A stretch of 51,400 nt of DNA, from the NCBI RefSeq assembly GCF_008710035.1, contig NZ_VYKI01000005.1, positions 1-51,400 of the forward strand. Reading direction: 5' to 3'. The position numbers and the translations under genes are program-made. The number at the start of each line of letters is the position of its first letter. Position 1 is the first letter of the stretch. The DNA comes from Stenotrophomonas cyclobalanopsidis (GTDB lineage Bacteria > Pseudomonadota > Gammaproteobacteria > Xanthomonadales > Xanthomonadaceae). The notes below the pieces were generated by a model, which searched no databases, was not told where the DNA came from, and saw only the letters and a program-made list of their open reading frames with translations. Below, piece by piece: positions 1 to 9,281 of the stretch.

Positions 1-84
1 TCGACGTTCGTGTGCGGGATGGGGATCGCTCGGCTCGTCTGTCGGCGCTATCCGCAGATCCATGCTTGTCGGTCCCTCCACCCT

Positions 85-1153
<1,069 letters not shown>

Positions 1154-1176
1154 TCATGGCTTCGATAAGCAAAACC

Positions 1177-1232
1177 AGTCGAGCATCGCTCGACTCTACA
1201 GAAAGCAAGAGCAGTCGAGTATTGCTCGGTAG
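1177..1232. repeat. Two GTAG palindromes between blaL1 and the regulator gene
   Basis: A perfect palindromic element reading agtcgagc..gctcgactctac is at 1177-1199. A less perfect one ending in GGTAG is at 1213-1232. They fill most of the gap upstream of blaL1 and downstream of the response regulator, where they could act as RNA-end structures. Confidence 0.75.
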
Positions 1233-1241
1233 ATGCTCGCG

Positions 1242-1883
1242 TCATGGCGCAGCTGCCTGCAGGCGGTCGTACATGCGCACCAGGTCGACCAGGGTGCGCG
1301 CCTCCATCTTGCGCATCACCTGCGCGCGCCTCACTTTCACCGTGATCTCGCTGACGCCCAGGTCGGCGGCGATCTGCTTGTTGAGGCGGCCGCGCACCAC
1401 GCCGTCGACCACCTCGCGTTCGCCGGTGCTGAGGGTGTGCCAGCGTGCCTGCAGTTCGCCCAGCGCCTCGCCCTCGCGGCGGCGCTCGCGGTCCAGCGCG
1501 ATGCCCTTGTGGATGGCGTCGAGCAGTTCCTGGTCGCGGAAAGGTTTGGTGAGGAACTCGATGGCCCCGGCCTTGATCGCGTTGACGCCCATGGCGATGT
1601 CGCCATGGCCGGTGATGAACACCACCGGCAGCTGCAGGCCCAGGTCCGCCATGCTGCGGTGGAAGTCCAGGCCGCTCTGTCCGGGCATGCGCACATCCAG
1701 CACCAGGCAGGCCGGGGCATCGTCGCGCGGGTGGTCGAGGAAGGCCTGGGTGGATGCGAAGGCGCGCACCTGCAGGCCCATCGAGGCCAGCAGGTCTTCC
1801 AGCGCCGCGCGCACGGACGCGTCGTCGTCGACGACGTAGACGATGGGCGCCAGCTCGGCCGGCGGTGGCAGGGGCTTACGCAT
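1242..1883 (-). CDS. FixJ/NarL-type response regulator
   Basis: DNA-binding response regulator of 213 residues. The N-terminal receiver carries the acidic DDD pocket (YVVDDDASVR), the phospho-acceptor Asp in CLVLDVRMPG and the conserved Lys in TKPF. A LuxR-type helix-turn-helix follows (LSTGEREVV..GRLNKQIAADLG..TVKVRRAQVM). The start at 1883 is chosen because AAGGA lies five bases upstream; an in-frame Met two codons earlier sits on that ribosome site. It overlaps the end of the kinase gene by 8 bases, so the two are surely co-translated. The output genes are not visible; blaL1 lies just downstream in the same direction, with two palindromes between. Confidence 0.9.
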   Translation of the reverse strand: MRKPLPPPAELAPIVYVVDDDASVRAALEDLLASMGLQVRAFASTQAFLDHPRDDAPACLVLDVRMPGQSGLDFHRSMADLGLQLPVVFITGHGDIAMGVNAIKAGAIEFLTKPFRDQELLDAIHKGIALDRERRREGEALGELQARWHTLSTGEREVVDGVVRGRLNKQIAADLGVSEITVKVRRAQVMRKMEARTLVDLVRMYDRLQAAAP

Positions 1884-2934
1884 GGTCATCCTTGCCGGCT
1901 GCCGGCAGTTCGAACACGAAACAGGCGCCGCCGCCGGCCGGGCGCTCGGCACGGATGTGGCCACCGTTGGCTTCGATCATCGTCCGGCTCAGGCTGAGGC
2001 CCAGGCCGAGGCCATGGTCCTTGGTGGTCCAGAACGCGTCGAAGACGCGGTCCGGCTGCTCGCTGGGCAGGCCGACACCACGGTCGCGCACGCTCAGGCT
2101 GACCTGGCCGCGGCCATCGCGCGCCGTCGCCAGCGCAACACGCCGCTCGGCAGGCGGCAGCAGGGCCATCGCGTCGACCGCGTTCAGCAGCAGGTTGCCG
2201 ATCACCTGCTGCACCTGCACGGGATCGGCGAAGACCGGTGGCAGGTCCGCATCGAGCAGCAGCGCCACATCCACCTGGTGCTGGTCCAGTTCATTGCGTG
2301 ACAGGGCCAGCATGTCCTGCACGGCCTGGTTCAGGTCGAAGGCGCGGCGTTCGGGCGCAGCGCCCTGGGTCAGGCCGCGGATCCGGGCAATCACGTCACT
2401 GGCGCGGTGCGCATCGGACAGGATGCGGGCGATGGCCTGCAGCGCCTTGTCGACATTGGGGGGCGATTGCGCCAACCAGCGCTGGCTGGCCTCGGCGCTG
2501 CTGGCGATGGCGGCCAGTGGCTGGTTCACTTCATGGGCGATGGAGGTGGTCAGTTCGCCCACCGTGGAGGCGCGCGCCACCCGCAGCAGGCGTGCCTGCG
2601 CCTCCTGCACGGCCGCCTTGGCCGCTTCCATCTTCAGCACCAGCCAGGTGGTGATGCCGATGACCAGCATGCCGATGGTCGAGTTGACCAGGCCGATACG
2701 GTAGGTGCCGAAGCGGGTGAGAAAGAAGCTCAGGCCGGTGAGTGCGATGCAGGCGGCCGCCAGGATGAGCAGGCCTCGCGGGGCCATCAACCGCGAGGCG
2801 GCGAGGATGACTGCTGCGTAGAAGCAGGCGGCGGCCACGGCATAGTCGGTGACGGTGTCGAGCAGGAAAATCGCCGCCATCACCACGATCAGGGCGAGCA
2901 GCGCCAGCGGGCGGCGGGGCGACAGCGACGGCAT
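1876..2934 (-). CDS. Membrane sensor histidine kinase (FixL/TodS-like core)
   Basis: Sensor kinase of 352 residues, partner of the overlapping regulator. About five hydrophobic segments occupy residues 8-105 with almost no extracytoplasmic loop, so the sensor is a membrane module without a large ligand domain. The H-box is SIAHEVNQPLAAI, followed by the N-box (NLLLNAVDAM), DRGVGL and GLGLGLS ATP-lid motifs. The Met at 2934 is chosen: GGGAG precedes it by nine bases, and the upstream in-frame extension only translates repeat DNA. Gene order after mgtC suggests a possible link to magnesium or envelope stress, but this is only positional. Confidence 0.88.
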   Translation of the reverse strand: MPSLSPRRPLALLALIVVMAAIFLLDTVTDYAVAAACFYAAVILAASRLMAPRGLLILAAACIALTGLSFFLTRFGTYRIGLVNSTIGMLVIGITTWLVLKMEAAKAAVQEAQARLLRVARASTVGELTTSIAHEVNQPLAAIASSAEASQRWLAQSPPNVDKALQAIARILSDAHRASDVIARIRGLTQGAAPERRAFDLNQAVQDMLALSRNELDQHQVDVALLLDADLPPVFADPVQVQQVIGNLLLNAVDAMALLPPAERRVALATARDGRGQVSLSVRDRGVGLPSEQPDRVFDAFWTTKDHGLGLGLSLSRTMIEANGGHIRAERPAGGGACFVFELPAAGKDDHA

Positions 2935-2981
2935 CGGGAACAGCTCCCTGGCGGGTGGTGGGGGGATGATAAGCGGCGGGT

Positions 2982-3114
2982 CTGGTAGATGCCCACCTTG
3001 GTGGGCATGCCGACCAGCGGCCGGCACTACCGGGGTGCGATCATGCCGGCAGTGCTCTGGTAGATGCCCACCTTGGTGGGCATGCCGGCCAGCGGCCGGC
3101 ACTACCGGGGTGGG
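2982..3114. repeat. 75-bp tandem duplication of GTAG palindromes
   Basis: The sequence beginning CTGGTAGATGCCCACC is present at 2982 and again at 3057, a period of 75 bases. Each copy holds a forward GTAG palindrome (GCCCACCttGGTGGGC) and an inverted partner (CCGGCACTACC). The second copy reaches the stop codon of mgtC. The block separates mgtC from the kinase gene. Confidence 0.85.
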
Positions 3115-3855
3115 TCATTCTTCGAGGCTGGCGTTCCAGAACCCCTGCAACACGCCCGGCGTGCCGGCCAGGTTCTCCAGCACCGCATCCAGTTCCGCGG
3201 CGTCGACCGAGGTGGCATACAGCACCGCCTCGATCTCTACGTCGCGTTCGCCGAACGGCCGCTGGTCCACCGCGCGCACCGGATACTGCGCCTGCTCGAG
3301 CAGCAACAGCAGCCGGTCCAGTACTTCGGCCTGCTGTTCACGCTGGCAAACCACGTTGATCGCGTACGTCGCCTCGCTGAAACCCTGCGCCAGCGGCTGC
3401 CGCTGGATGCGGTTGACCACCGGCCGCAGCAGGGTGTTGGCGGCCAGCACGAACACCGCGGCCATCACCGCTTCCGGCAGCAGCTTGACGCCGGCACAGG
3501 CACCGACGGCCGCCGAGCCCCACAGCGTGGCTGCGGTGTTCAGGCCCGAGACCTGTGCACCGTCCTTCATGATCGCGCCGGCGCCGAGGAAGCCGACGCC
3601 GGAGATCACGTAGGCGACCACGTGCAGCGGCGAGGGCGGGCCGCCGAACAGATCGTGGAAGCGCACCGCCAGATCGACGAACACCGCCGCGCCCACCGCC
3701 ACCAGCGTGTTTGTGCGCAGTCCGGCGGTGCGCTGGCGCAGCTGCCGCTCCAGCCCGATCGCTGCGCCGAGCACGAAGGCCACGGTCAGGCTCAACAGCG
3801 AGCCCAGCGTGGCGCCAGCGTCGAACGGCGGCAGGTTAACCTGCAGCCCCAGCAT
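3115..3855 (-). CDS. mgtC: MgtC/SapB family membrane protein
   Basis: Inner-membrane protein of 246 residues. MgtC proteins help growth at low magnesium and restrain the F1Fo ATP synthase in Salmonella. The N-terminal half has about five hydrophobic segments with the family signatures AAIGLERQLRQRTAGLRTN and GVGFLGAGAIM. The C-terminal 100 residues form the soluble ACT-like domain of long-form MgtC. The ATG at 3855 shares its A with the TGA of mgtA (TGATG), so translation is coupled to the magnesium ATPase. Length matches the family (about 230 residues). Confidence 0.92.
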   Translation of the reverse strand: MLGLQVNLPPFDAGATLGSLLSLTVAFVLGAAIGLERQLRQRTAGLRTNTLVAVGAAVFVDLAVRFHDLFGGPPSPLHVVAYVISGVGFLGAGAIMKDGAQVSGLNTAATLWGSAAVGACAGVKLLPEAVMAAVFVLAANTLLRPVVNRIQRQPLAQGFSEATYAINVVCQREQQAEVLDRLLLLLEQAQYPVRAVDQRPFGERDVEIEAVLYATSVDAAELDAVLENLAGTPGVLQGFWNASLEE

Positions 3856-6614
3856 CACTGCCACCCGTATCGGCGGATGTAGAGCTGCTTCATCGCCGTG
3901 GTCAGCACCGCGTAGCCGAACAGGATCGCCACCAGGAACGGCCAGTAACCCAGCGGCAGGGCCTGCAGCTTGAAGTAGCCGGCCAGCGGGCTCATCGGCA
4001 GCAGCACGCCGATCGCCATGATCGCCGCGGTCATCAGCAGCAGGGCCGGCGCGGCGATGCTCTGCAGGAACGGCACCTTGGGCGTGCGGATCATGTGCAC
4101 GATCAGGGTCTGGGTGAGCAGGCCGACCACGAACCAGCCGGACTGGAACAGGCTCTGGTCGGCCACCGTGCGCGCGTCGAACACATGCCACATCAGCGCG
4201 AAGCAGCAGAGGTCGAAGATCGAGCTGATCGGCCCGAAGAACACCATGAAGCGCCCGATGTCGGCCGGATTCCACTTCAACGGCTGGCGTACCAGTTCCT
4301 CGTCCACGTTGTCGAACGGGATGGCGATCTGCGAGATGTCATACAGCAGGTTCTGCACCAGCAGCTGCAGCGGCAGCATCGGCAGGAACGGCAGGAACGC
4401 CGAAGCAACCAGCACCGAGAACACGTTGCCGAAGTTGGAGCTGGCGGTCATGCGGATGTACTTGAGCATGTTGCAGAACGTGCGCCGGCCCTGGATGACG
4501 CCGTCCTCCAGCACCATCAGGCTCTTTTCCAGCAGGATGATGTCGGCCGCTTCCTTGGCGATGTCCACCGCGCTGTCCACGCTGATGCCGATGTCGGCCG
4601 CGCGCAGGGCAGGGGCATCGTTGATGCCATCGCCGAGGAAGCCGACCACCTTGCCCTGCGCGCGCAGGCAGCGCACCAGCCGCTCCTTGTGCAGCGGCGT
4701 CAGGCGGGCGAACACCCGGTGCTGCTGCAGGGCATGCGCAAGCGATGCGTCGTCCATGCGTTCGATCTGCGGCCCGGTCACGATGGCATCGACCTCCAGC
4801 CCGACCTGGGCGCAGACGCGGGCGGTCACAAGCTCGTTGTCACCGGTGAAGACCTTGACCTCCACGCCATGCGCGGCCAGTGCCTGCAGGGCCTGCGCGG
4901 TCGACTCCTTGGGCGGGTCGAGGAAGGCCACGTAGCCGACCAGGGTCAGGCCGCACTCATCGGCCTGCGAATACACCGACTGGCTGGCCGCGGTCTCCTT
5001 CATCGCCACGGCGACCACGCGCAGGCCCTGTTCGTTCAGTTCCTCGGTGGTCTGCCGCACCCGTGCCAGCCGTGCCGCATCCAGCGGCTGGTCGATGTCG
5101 CCCTCGCGCACGGTGGTGCACACCGCCAGCATCTCTTCCACCGCGCCCTTGCAGATCAGCTCGTGGTGGTCCTCGCGCTCGGCCACCACCACCGACATGC
5201 GGCGGCGCTGGAAGTCGAACGGAATCTCGTCGACCTTGCGGTAGTCCTGCGACAGGCGCAGTGAGCTCTGCAGCTCCACGTGCTCGAGCACGGCACGGTC
5301 GAGCAGGTTGATCAGCCCGGTCTGGAAGTGGCTGTTGAGGTAGGCGAACTTCAGCACGTCCTCCGAGTCCTGGCCGAACACATCGGTGTGGCGCTCCAGC
5401 GCGATGCGGTCCTGGGTGAGGGTGCCGGTCTTGTCGGTGCACAGCACCTCCATCGCACCGAAGTTCTGGATCGCGTCCAGGCGCTTGACGATCACCCGCT
5501 GCCGCGACAGCAGCACCGCGCCCTTGGCGAGGGTGGAGGTGACGATCATCGGCAGCATTTCCGGGGTCAGCCCGACCGCCACCGACAGCGCGAACAGGAA
5601 GGCTTCGGTCCAGTCGCCCTTGGTCCAGCCGTTGATGAGCAGTACGAACGGCACCATCACCAGGGCGAAGCGGATCAGCAGCCAGCTGACACTGTTGACG
5701 CCGGCCTGGAACGCGGTCGGCGCGCGCTCGGTGGCGGTGCTGCGCTGGGCCAGCGTGCCGAAGTAGGTGCGGTTGCCGGTGGCCAGCACCACCGCCGTGG
5801 CCGTGCCCGACACCACATTCGTGCCCATGAACAATAGATTGACCTGTTCCATCAGACCTGCGTCGGCGGCGCCCGGGCTGGCGAATTTCTCCACCGGTAG
5901 CGACTCGCCGGTCATTGCGGCCTGGGCGACGAACAGGTCCTTGGCGCTCAGCACGCGGCAGTCGGCCGGGATCATGTCGCCGGCCGAGAGCACGATGTGG
6001 TCGCCCGGCACCAGCGCACGGATCGGCAGATCGAGCAGGCGCGAGGGACGCCGGCTGTGCAGGTGCGCGCCGAAGTACTGGTCGGCCAGCTCCGCTGCCT
6101 CGGTGCCCGCGCTGCGGCGCAGGACCCGCGAGGTGTTGCCGACCAGTGCCTTCAGCCGTTCGGCCGCGCGGTTGGAGCGGCCCTCCTGCACGAAGCGGAT
6201 CAGGGTGGAGAGCACCACCATCGCAGCAATCACCACCGTGGCCTTGGCGTCCTCGGTCAACCAGGACACCGCCGCGAGCACGCTGAGCAGCAGATTGAAC
6301 GGATTGCGGTAGCACTGCCACAGATGGCGCCACCACGGCAGCGGCTTTTCGTGATCGACTTCATTGGGGCCGAGACGGGCAAGGCGATCAGCGGCCTCCT
6401 GCGGGCTGAGGCCATCGCTGTGCGAATCCAGCGCGGCCAGCAGCCGGGCATCGTCGTGGCGGGCCAGAGTCAGCAGGCCATCGGTGAGCGCGGAGGGCGC
6501 GGCATCTGCCGCACCACGGCCAAAGCCGGCCTCGGGCAGAGCGCGGCGGCGGAACAGGCTTCCCGCGCGGCGGCTGCGCAGGAAGGCGTTGAACCAGGCG
6601 TTGAGCAGGCTCAT
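3855..6614 (-). CDS. mgtA: P-type magnesium-transporting ATPase (type IIIB)
   Basis: Inner-membrane magnesium import ATPase of 919 residues. Visible motifs are TGES (about residue 233, actuator domain), the phosphorylated Asp in CTDKTGTLTQD (about 393) and GDGINDAPALR (about 665, P-domain hinge). Membrane segments lie on either side of the TGES domain and as a bundle at the C-terminus. The start at 6614 is preceded by GAGG ten bases upstream; the Met three codons earlier overlaps that site. It follows a short leader ORF and a 99-aa gene in the same direction and is translationally coupled to mgtC. Length agrees with MgtA/MgtB (about 900). Confidence 0.95.
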   Translation of the reverse strand: MSLLNAWFNAFLRSRRAGSLFRRRALPEAGFGRGAADAAPSALTDGLLTLARHDDARLLAALDSHSDGLSPQEAADRLARLGPNEVDHEKPLPWWRHLWQCYRNPFNLLLSVLAAVSWLTEDAKATVVIAAMVVLSTLIRFVQEGRSNRAAERLKALVGNTSRVLRRSAGTEAAELADQYFGAHLHSRRPSRLLDLPIRALVPGDHIVLSAGDMIPADCRVLSAKDLFVAQAAMTGESLPVEKFASPGAADAGLMEQVNLLFMGTNVVSGTATAVVLATGNRTYFGTLAQRSTATERAPTAFQAGVNSVSWLLIRFALVMVPFVLLINGWTKGDWTEAFLFALSVAVGLTPEMLPMIVTSTLAKGAVLLSRQRVIVKRLDAIQNFGAMEVLCTDKTGTLTQDRIALERHTDVFGQDSEDVLKFAYLNSHFQTGLINLLDRAVLEHVELQSSLRLSQDYRKVDEIPFDFQRRRMSVVVAEREDHHELICKGAVEEMLAVCTTVREGDIDQPLDAARLARVRQTTEELNEQGLRVVAVAMKETAASQSVYSQADECGLTLVGYVAFLDPPKESTAQALQALAAHGVEVKVFTGDNELVTARVCAQVGLEVDAIVTGPQIERMDDASLAHALQQHRVFARLTPLHKERLVRCLRAQGKVVGFLGDGINDAPALRAADIGISVDSAVDIAKEAADIILLEKSLMVLEDGVIQGRRTFCNMLKYIRMTASSNFGNVFSVLVASAFLPFLPMLPLQLLVQNLLYDISQIAIPFDNVDEELVRQPLKWNPADIGRFMVFFGPISSIFDLCCFALMWHVFDARTVADQSLFQSGWFVVGLLTQTLIVHMIRTPKVPFLQSIAAPALLLMTAAIMAIGVLLPMSPLAGYFKLQALPLGYWPFLVAILFGYAVLTTAMKQLYIRRYGWQ

Positions 6615-6636
6615 GGGGGTCATCCTCGGAAATGCC

Positions 6637-6655
6637 GACCCGGACGTGCCGGGTC
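6637..6655. promoter_or_regulatory. Hairpin between the 99-aa gene and mgtA
   Basis: GACCCGG-acgtg-CCGGGTC forms a perfect 7-bp stem with a 5-base loop, just upstream of the mgtA ribosome-binding site. No T-run follows, so it is not a classical intrinsic terminator. It could be an attenuator, RNA-processing site or mere GC-rich chance. Confidence 0.4.
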
Positions 6656-6670
6656 GCGGAGTGGCGTGGA

Positions 6671-6970
6671 TCAGGCGCGGCGCAGGGCCAGCACTGACGG
6701 CGACCACGGCTGCAGGTGCAGGCGCTGGCTGCCGCCGATGCACAGCGGCTTCATGGCATCGCGCAGAGGGTGGGGCAGGTGGCGCAGCACGGTGATGCGC
6801 TCGCCGATTGGCAGCAGCGACAGCGCGTCGGCGACGACTCGAGGCGAACCGAGTGCCAGCGCATGGGCGAACAGCACCGGGCCGTGCTGCAGCAGGCGGC
6901 TGCGCAGGCCGACGACATCGCGCTCAACGATCAGGCGGCGCAGGCTGATGTAGAGGATCTTGTAGGACAT
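6671..6970 (-). CDS. Small protein at the head of the magnesium operon, possibly MgtE_N-like
   Basis: Protein of 99 residues not recognised with certainty. The central part (PRVVADALSLLPIGERITVLRHLP) resembles the helical repeat of the cytoplasmic N domain of MgtE magnesium channels, where Leu-Leu-Pro and Leu-Pro turns recur. There is no signal peptide or membrane segment. GGAG lies eight bases before the ATG. It sits 36 bases after a leader-peptide ORF and 56 bases before mgtA, all in one direction, so it is probably the first full cistron of the operon. A role in magnesium sensing is inference from context and weak similarity. Confidence 0.6.
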   Translation of the reverse strand: MSYKILYISLRRLIVERDVVGLRSRLLQHGPVLFAHALALGSPRVVADALSLLPIGERITVLRHLPHPLRDAMKPLCIGGSQRLHLQPWSPSVLALRRA

Positions 6971-7006
6971 GGGGAAACTCCGGGTAGGCGACGCCCGGGG
7001 CCCCCA

Positions 7007-7099
7007 TCACGCGTGCGGACAGGGACCGGCGATGGGCGCCAGCAGGGAACAGGCGGCGGCACTCGGGGGCGCGGTGCGCCCGGCAGGGTCGGGGTCCAT
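7007..7099 (-). CDS. Candidate MgtL-like leader peptide (30 codons)
   Basis: Short ORF starting Met-Asp-Pro-Asp-Pro and ending His-Ala-TGA, with eight Pro in 30 residues. GGAG lies six bases upstream of the ATG. Two further in-frame ATGs lie 2 and 4 codons earlier but lack a ribosome site. Salmonella MgtL, the leader of mgtA, starts Met-Glu-Pro-Asp-Pro; its acidic/Pro N-terminus destabilises ribosomes at low magnesium, and its Pro codons also control transcription into mgtA. Here the ORF precedes a 99-aa gene, mgtA and mgtC in the same direction, exactly where such a leader would act. Its expression is unproven. Confidence 0.6.
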   Translation of the reverse strand: MDPDPAGRTAPPSAAACSLLAPIAGPCPHA

Positions 7100-7189
7100 C
7101 AGCATCTCCATCGGTGGGGCCTGTCTGGGCCAGTGGCGCTATTGTCCGCACGCGGCCGCGCCGGGCCTAGATGCCCGTGGGTAAGCGCG

Positions 7190-7536
7190 GATATACGTTG
7201 GTATAGGCGCGCGCCATGCGTGGCGAACGCCATCCACGCGTGGGCCGCCCGTCCTGTAGAGCCGAGCCCATGCTCGGCTGCCTTTCGCGCCATGCGTGGC
7301 GAACGCCATCCACGCGTGGGCCGCCCGTCCTGTAGAGCCGAGCCCATGCTCGGCTGCCTTTCGCGCGATGCGTGTCGAACGCCATCCACGCGTGGCGTGG
7401 ACCTACAAACCGTCCGCGAACGCGTCGGCCGCCCGTCCTGTAGAGCCGAGCCCATGCTCGGCTGCCTTTCGCGCGATGCGTGGCGAACGCCATTCACGCG
7501 TGGCGTGGACCTACAAACCGTCCGCGAACGCGTCGG
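7190..7536. repeat. Tandem array of GTAG palindromes (76-76-108 bp) running into pip
   Basis: A unit with the palindrome GTAGAGCCGAGCccatGCTCGGCT recurs: the marker atgcgtg(g/t)cgaacgcc is at about 7215, 7291, 7367 and 7475. The spacings are 76, 76 and 108 bases. The 108-bp unit carries 32 extra bases that repeat the 3' end of pip, stop codon included: 7403-7428 is identical to 7511-7536. This array fills the gene-free stretch between the magnesium operon leader and pip. Confidence 0.9.
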
Positions 7537-8458
7537 TCGCGCGGACCAGCGCATCGGTCGTGGCCGGCTCGGTGGCGCTGTGCCCGGACAGCACCATCTC
7601 CAGCCGGGCTTCCGGCCAGGCGCAGGACAGGTCCCAGGCGCTGCGCGCCGGGCAGATGATGTCGTAGCGCCCCTGCACGATCACCGCGGGCAGATGGCGG
7701 ATGCGATCGACGCCTCGCAGCAGCTGCCCGTGCTCGAGAAATGCGTTGTGGCGGAAGTAGTGCGCTTCGATGCGGGCCTTGGCCAGCGTGTCCAGCGGAT
7801 CGGCATCGGAGACCGCATCGACATCGTGCACCAGCGTGGCGGCATGGTCTTCCCACCCCAGCCAGGCAAGGCCCGCGGCAATGCGGGTGGCAGGGTCGGC
7901 GCTGTCCAGCCGCTTCCAGTACGCCGCAATCAGGTCGCCACGCTCGTCCTCGGGAATATGGGCTTCGTAGCGCGCCCAGCGTTCCGGGAAGATCCAGCGC
8001 GCGCCGCCGTCAGCCTCGGCGAACCAGGCGTTCTCCTCGCCGCGGCCCAGATATACACCCCGCACGATCACGCCGGTCGCGCTCTCGGGATGGGCCTGTG
8101 CGTAGGCCAGCGCCAGCGTGGAGCCCCAGGAGCCGCCGAACACCAGCCAGCGTTCAATCCCGAGGTGCGCACGCACCCGCTCGATGTCCTCCACCAGATG
8201 CACGGTGGTGTTGTCGTGCAGTTCGCCGAACGGCGTGGAGCGGCCGCAGCCTCGCTGGTCGATCAGCACGATGCGGTAGCGCGCCGGGTCGAAGAAGCGA
8301 CGATGCGTGGGCGAGACGCCGGCCCCCGGACCACCATGCAGGAACACGGCAGGGATGCCCTCCGGGTTGCCGCACTCCTCGATATGCAGCGTATGCAGCG
8401 CATCCACGGCAAGGCGGTGCTCGCGGTAAGGCGTGATCGGCGGAAAGAGCTTACGCAT
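7511..8458 (-). CDS. pip: Proline iminopeptidase
   Basis: Cytoplasmic alpha/beta hydrolase of 315 residues that removes N-terminal proline from peptides. Visible are the oxyanion-hole motif HGGPGAGVSP (about 41-50), DQRGCGRS, the nucleophile elbow GGSWGSTLALAYA (about 108-120) and the catalytic His in SGHSA near the C-terminus. Length is typical for the family (about 313). The last codons and the TAG stop lie inside the repeat array; the TAG is part of a GTAG palindrome head. It appears to be a single-gene unit. Confidence 0.95.
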   Translation of the reverse strand: MRKLFPPITPYREHRLAVDALHTLHIEECGNPEGIPAVFLHGGPGAGVSPTHRRFFDPARYRIVLIDQRGCGRSTPFGELHDNTTVHLVEDIERVRAHLGIERWLVFGGSWGSTLALAYAQAHPESATGVIVRGVYLGRGEENAWFAEADGGARWIFPERWARYEAHIPEDERGDLIAAYWKRLDSADPATRIAAGLAWLGWEDHAATLVHDVDAVSDADPLDTLAKARIEAHYFRHNAFLEHGQLLRGVDRIRHLPAVIVQGRYDIICPARSAWDLSCAWPEARLEMVLSGHSATEPATTDALVRATDAFADGL

Positions 8459-8589
8459 GGCGGTGTCTCACGAGCAGGAACGACAAGCATAGCGGTGCCG
8501 GTCGGACGACGTCGCATCGCGCGTGGTTCGAGTATCCTCGGCGTCCAGGAACGGCCGCGCGCGCAGGCCGCCATCACTCCAGGAACGGC

Positions 8590-9261
8590 ATGGACCAGCA
8601 GGATGCAGCGAAGCAGGCCGCGGCGCCGTATACGCTCAGCAGTGGCGGACGCGAGCTGCTGAAGTGGGTCGCGCTTCTGCTGATGACCGGCGACCACGTC
8701 GCCAAGGTCGTGTTCTGTGGCTATGTGCCGGTTGCCAGCGAGCTGGGGCGCGTCGCGTTTCCGCTGTTCGCCCTGGTGATGGCCTGCAACCTGGCCCAGC
8801 CTGGCGCTGACCTCGGCAAATCGATCCGGCGCCTGCTGCTCTGGGGCGCGATCGCCCAGCCGCTGCATCTGCTGGCCTTCGGCCAGCCGCTTCCGTTGAA
8901 CATCCTGCTGACCTTCGCCGTTGCTGCACTGGCCGTGCTCGCGCTGGCGCAGGGGCGGGCCTGGCTGATACTGCTGGCGGGCGGCGTGCTGCCGGTGCTG
9001 GTCGACTACCAGTGGGCGGGCGTGGCGCTGGTGGTGTTGGGCTGGATCGCGTTCCGCAACCGGCTGTGGTGGCTGCCGCTGCCGGCCTTGGCTGCGCTGT
9101 GCTGGACCAATGGCAACGGCTGGGCGCTGCTGGCGGTGCCGCTGCTGTGGGCAATGGCCCGGCTGCCGTGGCGGGTGCCGCGCTGGCGCTGGTCGTTCTA
9201 CCTCTACTACGTGGGCCATCTGGCGGTGCTGGCGGGCTATGCGATGGTGGTCGGCCGCTGA
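8590..9261 (+). CDS. TraX family membrane protein
   Basis: Polytopic inner-membrane protein of 223 residues with about six to seven hydrophobic segments. The pattern near the N-terminus (LLKWVALLLMTGDHVAKV, then GRVAFPLFALVMA) is characteristic of the TraX family. F-plasmid TraX N-acetylates pilin, but chromosomal members have no established role. No pilus or conjugation genes are nearby. It ends 20 bases before the next gene in the same direction. Confidence 0.82.
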   Translation: MDQQDAAKQAAAPYTLSSGGRELLKWVALLLMTGDHVAKVVFCGYVPVASELGRVAFPLFALVMACNLAQPGADLGKSIRRLLLWGAIAQPLHLLAFGQPLPLNILLTFAVAALAVLALAQGRAWLILLAGGVLPVLVDYQWAGVALVVLGWIAFRNRLWWLPLPALAALCWTNGNGWALLAVPLLWAMARLPWRVPRWRWSFYLYYVGHLAVLAGYAMVVGR

Positions 9262-9281
9262 CCGATGGCCGACAATAGCGC

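Noticed and set aside
2935..3102. N-terminal extension of the sensor kinase
   Set aside because: The extra 56 residues are encoded by the 75-bp palindromic repeat; the Met at 2934 has a proper ribosome site.
7190..7536. Possible coding region in the 7190-7554 repeat array
   Set aside because: The ORFs there are translations of tandem palindromes and repeat the same peptide; they are not genes.
8590..9261. TraX as evidence of a conjugative element
   Set aside because: No other transfer genes, attachment sites or integrase lie nearby; TraX-family genes are common on chromosomes.
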